Assembly (NCBI GenBank): GCA_964609495.1
Contig: CAZSTA010000001.1
Location: forward strand, 1-62,714
DNA from: CAZSTA01 sp964609495 [NCBI: uncultured bacterium]
GTDB lineage: Bacteria > CAZSTA01
Length of the DNA: 62,714 bases
Reading direction: 5' to 3'
Of the stretch, positions 53,392 through 61,861 are shown piece after piece. Position numbers and translations under genes: made by a program. Each line of letters begins with the position of its first letter. Position 1 is the stretch's first letter. The notes below the pieces were generated by a model. It ran no database searches, was not told the origin of the DNA, and worked only from the letters and a program-made list of their open reading frames with translations.

Positions 53392-53970
53392 ATGGTTAAG
53401 AGGATTAATAGGATATCCAGGAGGCAGTTCCTAAAGATAGTCGGTACAGGAGCGTTGACTTTTGGATTGTCCTCTCTGTTCTTGGAGGGTTGTGATGATT
53501 TGGATGAAATTGTGGAGGGCTTGCTTACCACTCTTATCAATGACTACCGGGAGCAACATGGGCTTCCGAGGATCCCGGTTTCCTCGAAGCTAACGACCGT
53601 GGCATTAAAGCACGTCACGGATCTTGATCAATACCATCCCGAGAACAATTGTGGGGGAAACTTGCATAGCTGGTCAAGTCATGGGAACTGGACAGGCGGC
53701 TGCTATGATAGCAGCAATTCCTCGACTTGGAGCATTATGTGGGACAAGCCTAAAGAGATCACCGGCTATCCGACTAACGGCTACGAGATTGCCTATTGGT
53801 CCAGCGGTAGTGCGACCCCGCAAGACGCATTGGACACGTGGAAAAGTAGTCCTGCTCATAACGATGTTATCCTCAATCAAGGTGTATGGGCGAACTATCC
53901 GTGGAAGGCGCTAGGCGCATGGGTTTTAGGAAATTACGCTTGTGCGTGGTTCGGTGAGACCCCGGATTGA
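53392..53970 (+). CDS. Exported CAP/SCP-domain protein with Tat signal
   Basis: 192 residues. The N-terminus ISRRQFLKIVGTGALTFGLS is a twin-arginine signal; it ends near LFLEGC, which could be an atypical lipobox. The rest is a CAP (cysteine-rich secretory/SCP-PR1) domain: LINDYREQHGLPRIPVSSKL, LKHVTDLDQYHPE (His), LHSWSSHGNW (His), YEIAYW and WKSSPAHNDVIL (His), ending with Trp-rich strands. Bacterial CAP proteins are secreted and of mostly unknown role. AAAGGAGGTG start. GC content is higher than the surrounding DNA. Confidence 0.85.
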   Translation: MVKRINRISRRQFLKIVGTGALTFGLSSLFLEGCDDLDEIVEGLLTTLINDYREQHGLPRIPVSSKLTTVALKHVTDLDQYHPENNCGGNLHSWSSHGNWTGGCYDSSNSSTWSIMWDKPKEITGYPTNGYEIAYWSSGSATPQDALDTWKSSPAHNDVILNQGVWANYPWKALGAWVLGNYACAWFGETPD

Positions 53971-54445
53971 TTGCTCGTTTGCCGAACGTATGAGAAATAT
54001 GGCGGTAATATGAAGATTATGAAGGCCTTCTCGTTCCCCGGGCCGGTAATAGTTTTCCTGATGATCAGATCCACTCCAGCCCTCCGGATGTTGGCTAAAG
54101 TCTTGGTAAATGGGGTGCGGATGGACTCCTCGCGAAGGTAGGCAGGCGCGTCTGACATCATATGAGGTGCAGATTAATCTGTCCACTTCCTTTGCCAGGG
54201 TGAAGACCTGATAGCAGTTGGAAGGACTAATAGTTATGCTGGTGGCTTTTCTTTACTGGCTCCTCCCAGATTTGATGCTTGGTAATCCTATAGATGATGT
54301 AATAGTGTCCTTAATTGCTGCATTAAGTAGATTCAAGAAAGTTTCAGAGGGGGGATTGTTAAATCACACTCTCCTAACCCCTCCCATCGAGGGAGAGGGA
54401 AACCAAAGAGGCAATCCTATTATCGGATAATTTCCTTATGTTAAG
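53971..54445. other. Intergenic region with REP-like element
   Basis: No convincing gene. Minus-strand open frames between 53926 and 54186 overlap the CAP gene, lack ribosome sites and look like chance frames in GC-richer DNA. A REP-like palindrome lies at 54371-54399. Confidence 0.5.
54371..54399. repeat. REP-like palindrome
   Basis: CTCCTAACCCCTCCCATCGA followed by GGGAGAGGG matches the REP-type arm at 15782-15810 (CCTAACCCCTCCCATCTAGG). It lies between convergent genes, the usual REP location. Confidence 0.55.
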
Positions 54446-55339
54446 TTAAGCAGTTTCAAAAATAGATCTCTCAGAGGTGCTAATATCTGCTTTTCCATCG
54501 CTACCAACTAATCTGATCATCTCTTTGACCACTTCCTTCATCTTCTGACGAGCGCTTCCTAATACTCTTTGCAGGTTAAGTTCATCTCTATTCTCTATAA
54601 GAAAATCTCGCAATTGGCCGATGTAGGCTGCTCTCAATCCTGTGCTGAAGTTAACTTTTCTTATCCCTAAGCTTATTGCTTTCTTTATATCTAAATCCGG
54701 AATACCTGTTCCACCGTGTAAAACGATTGGAACTTCTATCAATTCTCTAATTCTCTTCAATCTAGAAAAATCTAACTTCGGTTCAAATCTATATAGCCCA
54801 TGCAGACTGCCAATTGATACAGCTAGAGCATCTACTTTTGTCTCCTGAACGAAGGTTGCCGCGACATCAGGATCGGTCAGAAACTTCTCCCAATCCTCCT
54901 CAAGTATCTCATCCTCTGTCCTTCCTACTTGTCCTAGCTCAGCCTCTACTGATACCCCAACTGCTTTGGCTGCTTCCACAATTTTCTTAGTGATAGAAAT
55001 ATTATCCTCCAGAGGCATAGTTGATCCATCAAACATCACCGATGTAAAACCATAGCGAATACATTTCATAGCTAAGGAGAAACTATCGCCGTGATCAAGA
55101 TGAAGAGCGATAGGAATAGTAGCCTTGTCTATCAAAGCTTTAGCCATAGCGGTTAAGCATTCTATTCCTCCATGTTCGATCTCCACACGTGCTGCTTGTA
55201 ATATAAGTGGTGATTTCTCCTCCTCTCCAGCCTTAATAACAGCTTGAATAGTCTCTACATTACTTATATTAAACGCCCCTATAGCGTAATTACCTTCCTC
55301 TGCTTTTTTCAAAAGCAATGTCATAGGAACTAAGGACAT
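54446..55339 (-). CDS. Class II fructose/tagatose-bisphosphate aldolase family protein
   Basis: 297-residue zinc-dependent aldolase. Family features: GNYAIGAFNISNVETIQAVI, IALHLDHGDSF (HLDHG with metal His and catalytic Asp), VMFDGSTMPLEDN, VEAELGQVGRTED, VSIGSLHGLYRF (metal His) and VLHGGTGIPD (metal His). It cleaves a ketose bisphosphate to dihydroxyacetone phosphate and an aldehyde. Fructose and tagatose specificity cannot be separated here. It lies just downstream of the ADP-dependent kinase, suggesting kinase then aldolase, at the end of the sugar operon. Confidence 0.9.
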   Translation of the reverse strand: MSLVPMTLLLKKAEEGNYAIGAFNISNVETIQAVIKAGEEEKSPLILQAARVEIEHGGIECLTAMAKALIDKATIPIALHLDHGDSFSLAMKCIRYGFTSVMFDGSTMPLEDNISITKKIVEAAKAVGVSVEAELGQVGRTEDEILEEDWEKFLTDPDVAATFVQETKVDALAVSIGSLHGLYRFEPKLDFSRLKRIRELIEVPIVLHGGTGIPDLDIKKAISLGIRKVNFSTGLRAAYIGQLRDFLIENRDELNLQRVLGSARQKMKEVVKEMIRLVGSDGKADISTSERSIFETA

Positions 55340-55364
55340 CGTAATATAATCCCCCTATTCTTTT

Positions 55365-56711
55365 TCAGAGAACAGCCAAGGTGCCGGCAAGAAAGGTATC
55401 TCCCAGGCCTACTGTATATTGAGGCTGTTCCACAGATTTAGTAACTGCCAGAACTGTATTAAAATCCTCTTCTTCAACTATTCCTTCCTTCAGATTTAGA
55501 AGAGAAGATAGTTCTCCCCCTACCTTCTCACCTAAATAATTGAGCGATGATCTTTCATTAACTCCTCTAAGATCATCCCAATCTCCATATTCACCAGTTA
55601 TAGCTCTATAGGCAGCGCTCAACGCTCCTATCAACAGAGCTCTTTGCTCCCTCTCGGGGTCACCCTGAGTTAAAGTAAAGGCGAAATCTCGAGTATGAAC
55701 GCATAATCTCTTCAATTTGAGCTCTCGATAGATGAATCTAGCAGCTTCATAAAGCTCCTTTACGTTATTAGAGAGAATATCATAATCGAATAAGATCAGA
55801 ATATCAACTAACTCGTTCTCATTCATCCCCAGGCTGTCCACATTTGGATATAGTTCCTCTATTAAATATCTCCTCATCTTTATATTTTCTAGTCCTGCCG
55901 TCTCGGCATGGACAAGCATCTTGGGATTCCTATCCTTCCAATCTCTTATCTGAGCCACGCTATCTACGATTCGATTGTGACACATCTCCTCATCATAAAG
56001 GGCATTATATCCCGAAACAATGGCTTTGTCCACCTGGTCGGCGTATTCTCTGGTCCACTTTCGGAAATTCTCATCGATAGTGAAATTAGCGTTGGCTAAA
56101 TCATAAGGCACGATGAAACGATCGTCCTTCTTGGTGATTATCACCTTTGTCCCCAGATCTATTTTGGTTCCTTGGCGAAATTCGAATATATAATGCCACA
56201 TCAGCAGATCGTCTCTTCGAGCGGCTTCCTCTGCTCTCTGCAACCCTTGTGGGTAGGGGATCATAATCTTTCCTTCCCCTGGGAGAAGCTCTGCCTGTTC
56301 TGGAGGGAAGCTGGTGATATGGAGGATGGTAGGTATTCCTAGCTTAGCTAAAGCACAAGCCGCCTGAGCCCCAGTGCCTCCTACTTTGCGTCCACCTTGA
56401 AAGTGTTCGCTTAGCCAATGAGATACCTCCTCATTTTCTACCATCCACTCCCCACCTCTCCCTTTATCCATAAGGTATAACAATCCAGAGAGAAAATCGA
56501 TCGGAGTCTCAATCCTACCCTTGGGATTATCCATAGCTTTTAGGATATCAATCTCTCTTCCTTGGGCTAACTTCTCAATATGTGAAGCCTCAACTGGAAT
56601 CACCAGGTCTATATTGATCGTATAGCCACAAATTATAAATCTCGATCGATCTATCTCATCTTGAGCGAGTTCGAGAGCCTCCTGATATCTATCCCCCCAA
56701 AATCTCCTCAT
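55365..56711 (-). CDS. ADP-dependent glucokinase/phosphofructokinase family sugar kinase
   Basis: 448 residues from the ATG at 56711, which overlaps the permease stop as ATGA; a longer open frame to 56876 lies over the permease gene and is rejected. This length matches the ADP-dependent kinase family. Motifs: IICGYTINIDLVIPVEASHI, GGRKVGGTGAQAACALAKLG, VHAETAGL, SLGMNENELVDIL and GLGDTFLAGT, the latter with the catalytic Asp of the ribokinase-like fold. Members use ADP to phosphorylate glucose or fructose 6-phosphate and are best known from archaea. With the aldolase it would turn imported sugar phosphate into a bisphosphate. Confidence 0.8.
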   Translation of the reverse strand: MRRFWGDRYQEALELAQDEIDRSRFIICGYTINIDLVIPVEASHIEKLAQGREIDILKAMDNPKGRIETPIDFLSGLLYLMDKGRGGEWMVENEEVSHWLSEHFQGGRKVGGTGAQAACALAKLGIPTILHITSFPPEQAELLPGEGKIMIPYPQGLQRAEEAARRDDLLMWHYIFEFRQGTKIDLGTKVIITKKDDRFIVPYDLANANFTIDENFRKWTREYADQVDKAIVSGYNALYDEEMCHNRIVDSVAQIRDWKDRNPKMLVHAETAGLENIKMRRYLIEELYPNVDSLGMNENELVDILILFDYDILSNNVKELYEAARFIYRELKLKRLCVHTRDFAFTLTQGDPEREQRALLIGALSAAYRAITGEYGDWDDLRGVNERSSLNYLGEKVGGELSSLLNLKEGIVEEEDFNTVLAVTKSVEQPQYTVGLGDTFLAGTLAVL

Positions 56712-57544
56712 CCCTTTACTGCTCCTGCTGTTAAACCCTGAATAATGCGTCTTTGGAAGACAAAGACCAAAATGATCAAAGGAATAGTAACGATAACGGA
56801 AGCCGCGGCAATACTTCCCCAGGGAACGTGATACATAACGGGCAGCATTGCGATACCCACTGGAATAGTCTGGCATTTAATTGATCTAGTGAAGGTCAAG
56901 GCAAAGAGGAACTCGTTCCAAGCGAAGATAAAGACCAAGATAGCTGTGGTGAACATACCAGGAGCCGCTAAGGGAACGATAATCCTCATAAAAGCTCCTA
57001 AAGGGCTACAACCATCGATCTTAGCTGCTTCCTCCAATTCTATAGGGATCTCTCGAAAATAGCTGGTCAAGATCCAAAGGGTTAGAGGCATAGCAAAGGT
57101 AGTGTAGGGAAAGATCAGAGCTGGATAGGTATTGATCCATTTGAGCTTGCTAAGAATTAAGAATAGCGGGCTGACGATAGCTATCCCAGGAAACATAGAT
57201 ACAGTCAGAATCAAGAAGAGAATAATGGTCTTGCCCTTCATCTTAAGCCGACCCAAGGCGTAGGCCGCAAAACTGCCGACGAACAAGCAAAAGGAGGTGG
57301 TACAAGTAGCAACAATAAGACTGTTTATGATATAACGTTCAAAAGGACGACCAGTGAAGACCCGCACATAATTTTCCACAGTAGGCTCGGTTGGTAAGAT
57401 AGGTGGCAAAGTGGTTAACTCCCGACCTGGTTTAAGGGAGGTGATGATCTGCCAAAGAAAGGGACTGACACACCATACCACGATAATCCCTGTTACCAAG
57501 TAGAAAAGAACTTTCTGTATAACCTTTTTATAATGTCTTTTCAC
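56708..57544 (-). CDS. Sugar ABC transporter permease, MalG type (second CUT1 operon)
   Basis: 278-residue inner-membrane permease. Hallmarks: PFLWQIITSLKPGRELTTLP, GSFAAYALGRLKMKGK, EAA loop LEEAAKIDGCSPLGAFMRII, VFAWNEFLFALTFTRS and end RIIQGLTAGAVKG. The gene starts 4 bases after its MalF-type partner. No ATPase in this operon. Confidence 0.93.
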   Translation of the reverse strand: MKRHYKKVIQKVLFYLVTGIIVVWCVSPFLWQIITSLKPGRELTTLPPILPTEPTVENYVRVFTGRPFERYIINSLIVATCTTSFCLFVGSFAAYALGRLKMKGKTIILFLILTVSMFPGIAIVSPLFLILSKLKWINTYPALIFPYTTFAMPLTLWILTSYFREIPIELEEAAKIDGCSPLGAFMRIIVPLAAPGMFTTAILVFIFAWNEFLFALTFTRSIKCQTIPVGIAMLPVMYHVPWGSIAAASVIVTIPLIILVFVFQRRIIQGLTAGAVKG

Positions 57545-57548
57545 CTTT

Positions 57549-58442
57549 TCACCCTCTTACCTTTATCTGTCTGCTCAACGCCAAGAGGAAGAAAAAGCTG
57601 ATGATAAGCACACAGATAAACATACTGACTGCTAGAGCTGATCCATATCCAAAGTTAGAGGTAGAGAAGAGCACTTTATAAGCATACGTAGATAGGACCT
57701 CGGTAGAACTGGCTGGTCCCCCACCAGTGAGCACAAAGATCAAGGCGAATACCCGAAAAGCATCGAGAGTCCTCAAAAGTACCGCTACTAACATAATAGG
57801 AAGGAGCAAAGGTAAGGTGATAAATCTGAAGCGTCGCCAACCTCCTGCTCCATCGATAAGTGCCGCCTCATATAATTCGTAGGGAATAGTCTGTAAACCA
57901 GCCAACAGAATAAGAGCTATGAAGGGCGTAGTTTTCCAAACATCAGCTAAGATCGCACAGTTAATAGCTAATCTGACATCTCCCAGCCAATTCTGGTAAT
58001 CGCCGATCAGATGAAGTCTCTTAAGGATGAAGTTGAATAGACCATAATCAGAGTTGAATATCCAGCTCCACATCGTAGAAGTGACAACAGTAGGTATTGC
58101 CCAGGGGACCAAAACGGAAGCTCTCACTATTCCTCTCCCCTTGAAAGATTCGTTAATCACCAAAGCCATGCCCAATCCTATGATCGTCTCCAGGGCAACA
58201 GAGGTGAAGGTAAAATAGAAGGTATTGCCCAAGGCATTCCAAAATTCTGGATCATGAGCCATTTGAACGAAGTTTGAAAAGCCGATGAATTCATTGGTTC
58301 GAAAGATAAGCGACATCTTTCGCAGACTCATCCAAAAAGAGGTGGCGGTGGGATAGAAGGCCATAGCTATTACTACAACCAAGGATGGTATCACCAATAG
58401 GTAGCCAAGCTTAGATTCAGCTATAGATATTCTCCTGTTCAT
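57549..58442 (-). CDS. Sugar ABC transporter permease, MalF type (second CUT1 operon)
   Basis: 297 residues, six helices. SKLGYLLVIPSLVVVIAMAF is the first helix; GLFNFILKRLHLIGDYQNWL and EAA loop YEAALIDGAGGWRRFRFITL follow; ALIFVLTGGGPASSTEVLST marks the C-terminal part. It lies behind the binding-protein gene, from which it is separated by 142 bases with two hairpins. Confidence 0.93.
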   Translation of the reverse strand: MNRRISIAESKLGYLLVIPSLVVVIAMAFYPTATSFWMSLRKMSLIFRTNEFIGFSNFVQMAHDPEFWNALGNTFYFTFTSVALETIIGLGMALVINESFKGRGIVRASVLVPWAIPTVVTSTMWSWIFNSDYGLFNFILKRLHLIGDYQNWLGDVRLAINCAILADVWKTTPFIALILLAGLQTIPYELYEAALIDGAGGWRRFRFITLPLLLPIMLVAVLLRTLDAFRVFALIFVLTGGGPASSTEVLSTYAYKVLFSTSNFGYGSALAVSMFICVLIISFFFLLALSRQIKVRG

Positions 58443-58474
58443 CTTTATAAATCCCTCTTACTAATATCAATAAA

Positions 58475-58529
58475 AGGTGCCAAGCTAAGGTGTAATACGA
58501 AGTATAAACAAAATCTTTACTTGGCACCT
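58475..58529 (-). promoter_or_regulatory. Distal intercistronic stem between binding protein and permease
   Basis: AGGTGCCAAG (58475-58484) is the reverse complement of CTTGGCACCT (58520-58529). The loop is 35 bases. In minus-strand mRNA it sits between the binding-protein stop and the permease start. Confidence 0.5.
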
Positions 58530-58549
58530 CAACTGCGATAATATGCTGG

Positions 58550-58570
58550 GGATGTGATAAGCTCACATCC
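58550..58570 (-). promoter_or_regulatory. Intercistronic hairpin after the second sugar-binding protein gene
   Basis: GGATGTGA (58550-58557) and TCACATCC (58563-58570) form a perfect 8-bp stem with a 5-base loop, 14 bases beyond the binding-protein stop. No T-run follows in the minus-strand direction. Confidence 0.6.
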
Positions 58571-58584
58571 TCTCGGAATTAACG

Positions 58585-59865
58585 CTACTCCCCAACTACC
58601 TTTTTGATCTTATCGGCCGCGGTCTTTACGGTTTCCTCAGGCGTCTGCTTGTCGGTCAGAAGTTTGGAGAACTCCGCTTGGAGGATAAGGGAGATCTCAG
58701 GATAGTAAGGCGTAATAGGTCTAGGTGCAGCATAGACGAAGACATCTTTGAGTGAGACTAAGAAGGGTTGCACCTTCGCCAGCTCAGTATCCTCATATAC
58801 CGCGGGACGAGTAGGAGCCCATCCCCTAATAGCGAAGTATAACTGAGACTCAGGGCTAGCGATGAACTTGGTGAATTTAGCCGCTTCATCAGGATGCTTG
58901 GTGTAGTAGTTCACTCCATACTGGTATCCACCTAGACAAGAGGCGCTCTCCGACCCCTCGAAGTGAGGTAGAGGAATGACGGCAACTTTATCCACAACCT
59001 TAGATTCGTTGGGATCCTGAGATATCGCCCAAACATAGGACCAGTTGCGAAGGAATACCGCATTGCCATCGGTGAAGATGCGTCGACTCGGCTCCTCATC
59101 ATAGGTGTTTACCGCCTCGGGCGAGATCTTATGCTTATAGATCAAGTCATACATCAATTGAGCAGTTCGAAGGCCCTCATCGTTATCGATCACTACCTTC
59201 CCTTCCTTATCAAACACTGCTCCATCACCGCCTAAGAAGCTCACTAGATCGCAGACTAGCACCTCGGCTTGTCTCGCCTGGTAGACGAAGCCCTGAAGAT
59301 TGGGATCACCCTCTCCCTCCATTATAGCTTTAGCCTGATCTATTAATTCATCCCAGGTCTCGGGAGGCTCAAAGCCATACTTCTCCAACAAATCCGTCCG
59401 ATAGTAGAGCATCCCTGCATCCAAAAACCAGGGAATGCCGACTAGCTGTCCTTTATAGGAGACGGTTTCGATAGCGCCAGGGAAGTATTCTGCCTTCTCC
59501 TCCTCAGAGACATACTTATCCGTAGGCAAGAGCCAACCAGCTTCAGCAAACTCGGGGAACCATATACAGTCAATAGTGAAGACATCGACATCATCGGTCT
59601 TAGCGGCCAAGGTGGTCACCAAGTACTGGTGGATCTCCGTGCTAAAGTTCGGAGAAGGCATCTCCACGAATTCCACATTGATATCAGGATTTGCTTTCTC
59701 AAATCTCCTGATCAGTAGAGGCATAGTGTCAACCCCGTAGGTCTTCATACTAGCAAAAACTATAGTTGCCTTCTCCTGAGCAAATCCCACCTGAGCGCCC
59801 ACAAACACTATGCTTGTCACCACAAAAACCGCGAGCATAAAAGTTAAGGTTATTTTTCCTCTCAT
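58585..59865 (-). CDS. Sugar ABC importer solute-binding protein, family 1 (second CUT1 operon)
   Basis: 426 residues with signal peptide MRGKITLTFMLAVFVVTSIV...GFAQ, no lipobox. SBP_bac_1 features: DVDVFTIDCIWFPEFAEAGW, YYRTDLLEKYGFEPPETWDE, GDGAVFDKEGKVVIDNDEG and NYYTKHPDEAAKFTKFIASP. ATG after GGAGGT. First structural gene of the operon; expression is probably controlled by the RpiR-type regulator just upstream. Ligand unknown, probably a di- or oligosaccharide. Confidence 0.92.
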   Translation of the reverse strand: MRGKITLTFMLAVFVVTSIVFVGAQVGFAQEKATIVFASMKTYGVDTMPLLIRRFEKANPDINVEFVEMPSPNFSTEIHQYLVTTLAAKTDDVDVFTIDCIWFPEFAEAGWLLPTDKYVSEEEKAEYFPGAIETVSYKGQLVGIPWFLDAGMLYYRTDLLEKYGFEPPETWDELIDQAKAIMEGEGDPNLQGFVYQARQAEVLVCDLVSFLGGDGAVFDKEGKVVIDNDEGLRTAQLMYDLIYKHKISPEAVNTYDEEPSRRIFTDGNAVFLRNWSYVWAISQDPNESKVVDKVAVIPLPHFEGSESASCLGGYQYGVNYYTKHPDEAAKFTKFIASPESQLYFAIRGWAPTRPAVYEDTELAKVQPFLVSLKDVFVYAAPRPITPYYPEISLILQAEFSKLLTDKQTPEETVKTAADKIKKVVGE

Positions 59866-59962
59866 TTTTCTTTTACCTCCTTTTTTATTTGGGAAATAAT
59901 GGGATAAATTTAGAGAATATTCGCTGATCTTACCACCTCCTCTCCTATTAGGCTGATAGAGC

Positions 59963-59996
59963 TAATTTCCTTGAGATTTATGATTTGGGGAAATTA
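59963..59996. promoter_or_regulatory. Candidate RpiR operator before the second CUT1 operon
   Basis: TAATTTCC (59963-59970) and GGAAATTA (59989-59996) form an inverted repeat between the regulator gene and the binding-protein gene. A compact relative, GAAATAATTTC (60973-60983), overlaps the ribosome-site region of the regulator itself. Shared GAAAT/ATTTC half-sites suggest one regulator for both. Confidence 0.4.
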
Positions 59997-60029
59997 TCTC
60001 TATGTGACTAAAATAAAAAAAGGTGATCC

Positions 60030-60971
60030 TCAGTATTTCCTATCTGGTAGCACCTGTCCAGTTCGCTTAATACTATTTAGAGCCTTCTCAAAACGGCGCA
60101 GAGCCACTCCAACAAATAGGGCATCGACTATCGCTAATTGAGCAATACGAGAGGCCATCGCCTCATCCCGAAAGGTAGTCTCCCTAGAAGTAGTGAAAAG
60201 CTTTATATCGGAGACTTGAATAATGGGCGACTTGGAGTAATTAGTTATACAAATAGTAGTTGCCCCAGCCTCATGAGCTAGACGCATAGCCTCCACCGTG
60301 TCCTTAGAGCTTCCTGAGTGAGAGATACCTAATCCTACATCCCTTTTCCTCATAAGAGAGGCTGACATAGCTTGAGTGCCGGCATCACGATAGACTATGC
60401 AAGGCAAACCTATCCTGATAAATCTATATTCCGCATCCAGAGCGATAGGTAAAGAGTTACCTACTGCGAATAACTCTATACGGCGACAGGAGGAGATAGC
60501 CTCCACTGCCCTCTCCATCTCCTCCGGATCGATGATCCTCTCAGTATCATATAGGGCTTGAATATCAGCCCGAAAAACTTTATCGATAACTTGGACTATG
60601 CTATCACCCTGCTCTATATCCTGATGTATCTGATGCACAGGGGTTACCAGATCGCGAGCCAAAGTTATTTTTAGCTCATGATATCCACTATATCCTAGAT
60701 TCTGGCAGAATCTAACTACGGTAGATTCGCTAACCTCACTTTCTTCCGCTACCTCTGTTATGGAAAGATGAATAATGGCTTCAGGATTATTTAAGATGAA
60801 CTCAGCTACTCGTTGCTCCGCAGGGAATAGAGATGGCAATATCCCCTTAATCCTAGCCAAGCATCCTCTTAGCTCTCGCGGATTCCATAGATTTCTACTA
60901 GCTTTTTCACGTGTATCATCTCTATCCAGAGCTCGTTTAGAGTGATCCTGATTTTCTGTCTTTTCCTTCAT
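60030..60971 (-). CDS. RpiR/MurR-family transcriptional regulator
   Basis: 313 residues. N-terminal HTH_6 domain (about residues 35-115: LFPAEQRVAEFILNNPEAII, ITEVAEESEVSESTVVRFCQ, NLGYSGYHELKITLARDL) and a C-terminal SIS phosphosugar-binding domain (about 150-285: IELFAVGNSLPIALDAEYRF, VGLGISHSGSSKDTVEAMRL). It senses a phosphorylated sugar, presumably the substrate or product of the kinase in the operon it precedes. Same strand as that operon, 164 bases upstream. Confidence 0.92.
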   Translation of the reverse strand: MKEKTENQDHSKRALDRDDTREKASRNLWNPRELRGCLARIKGILPSLFPAEQRVAEFILNNPEAIIHLSITEVAEESEVSESTVVRFCQNLGYSGYHELKITLARDLVTPVHQIHQDIEQGDSIVQVIDKVFRADIQALYDTERIIDPEEMERAVEAISSCRRIELFAVGNSLPIALDAEYRFIRIGLPCIVYRDAGTQAMSASLMRKRDVGLGISHSGSSKDTVEAMRLAHEAGATTICITNYSKSPIIQVSDIKLFTTSRETTFRDEAMASRIAQLAIVDALFVGVALRRFEKALNSIKRTGQVLPDRKY

Positions 60972-61155
60972 AGAAATAATTTCCTTAATATTTTATATTA
61001 TATGAAGATTATCTCGATAAAATATCAAAAATATAACTAATTAAGCCTTATCTCTAATCTACTGGCTAAATTAGCTTGTCTAGAATATATCATATATTTC
61101 TTGTTTTGTCAAGCTCTAAATTGCCGAATCTGAAGAAATCAGGGATACATCTCCT

Positions 61156-61608
61156 TTAAATGAAAGGATTTATGACATCCAACAATCCATATTTCTCGAA
61201 ATGAGAGGTATCCTCGGTATATACTAACCTTATCCCATTATCCAACATAGTTGCTATAAGATAGACATCGAAGGTGTTTTCTCTCCTCACACCGAAATGT
61301 CTCATTAACTCTACTGTCCTGAATATAGTATTAGCGATAGGATATATTTTAGCTATACCGCGGGAGTTAAGATAGATCTCTACCTCTCTCAACGCCTGCT
61401 GAGGGGTTAAGGGATTCTTCAGCTTCCGAGGATTAGTTACCACCGAATAGAACTCCAAGATGTTCTGAGGAGAGATACAAGCTGGAAGCTCTCCCCTACT
61501 AGCTCTATCTCTTAGTTCTCTCGCTTCATCATAGTGAGGAGAGAGTGTGTCATGAGCATATACTAGAATATTGGTATCTAATAACCCCGCCTCAGATGAG
61601 GTCCTCAT
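61156..61608 (-). CDS. PIN-domain toxin (VapC-like)
   Basis: 150-residue PIN-domain ribonuclease. Acidic metal-binding residues in family positions: GLLDTNILVYAHD (Asp), SPQNILEFYSV (Glu), RRENTFDVYLIATMLDNGI (Asp) and VYTEDTSHFEKY (Asp). It overlaps the antitoxin gene by 17 bases, with the antitoxin first. Targets of such toxins are tRNA or rRNA; the exact one is unknown. Confidence 0.88.
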   Translation of the reverse strand: MRTSSEAGLLDTNILVYAHDTLSPHYDEARELRDRASRGELPACISPQNILEFYSVVTNPRKLKNPLTPQQALREVEIYLNSRGIAKIYPIANTIFRTVELMRHFGVRRENTFDVYLIATMLDNGIRLVYTEDTSHFEKYGLLDVINPFI

Positions 61609-61861
61609 ATATCTTCTCCCTAGTTAAAGAACCTTTTACTCCTAGAGAATAAGCTCTGAAGTCGTTCCTTTGAATATCTTCAATGTTACTTCGCTTATCC
61701 TTGTCTAAAGCCTCTAGTCTCTCAAAATCATCTAAGTTGATTATCACTACCATGGGCCTTCCTCTTCGCTCAACAATAATTCGCTCGTGAGCGTAAGCTA
61801 CTCGACCTATGATTTCGGAGAATTTTCTCCTTACCTCTACCACACTTAATGTTCTTTTCAT
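61592..61861 (-). CDS. Phd/YefM-type antitoxin
   Basis: 89 residues. Phd/YefM N-terminal DNA-binding fold: SVVEVRRKFSEIIGRVAYAH, ERIIVERRGRPMVVIINLDD, FERLEAL. The flexible acidic C-terminus (REKIYEDL) would wrap the toxin. It precedes and overlaps the PIN gene and likely represses the pair. Confidence 0.88.
   Translation of the reverse strand: MKRTLSVVEVRRKFSEIIGRVAYAHERIIVERRGRPMVVIINLDDFERLEALDKDKRSNIEDIQRNDFRAYSLGVKGSLTREKIYEDLI

Noticed and set aside
53926-54186. Minus-strand frames after the CAP gene as a transposase remnant
   Set aside because: No DDE, HUH or other transposase motif is visible, the frames overlap the real CAP gene and ribosome sites are absent.
54218-54430. 70-residue plus-strand frame
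   Set aside because: Its second half translates a REP-like palindrome, and it has no homologous feel or conserved motif.
56712-56876. 55-residue N-terminal extension of the ADP-dependent kinase
   Set aside because: It overlaps the permease coding sequence in another frame, and the ATGA junction at 56708-56711 gives a natural start and family-typical length.
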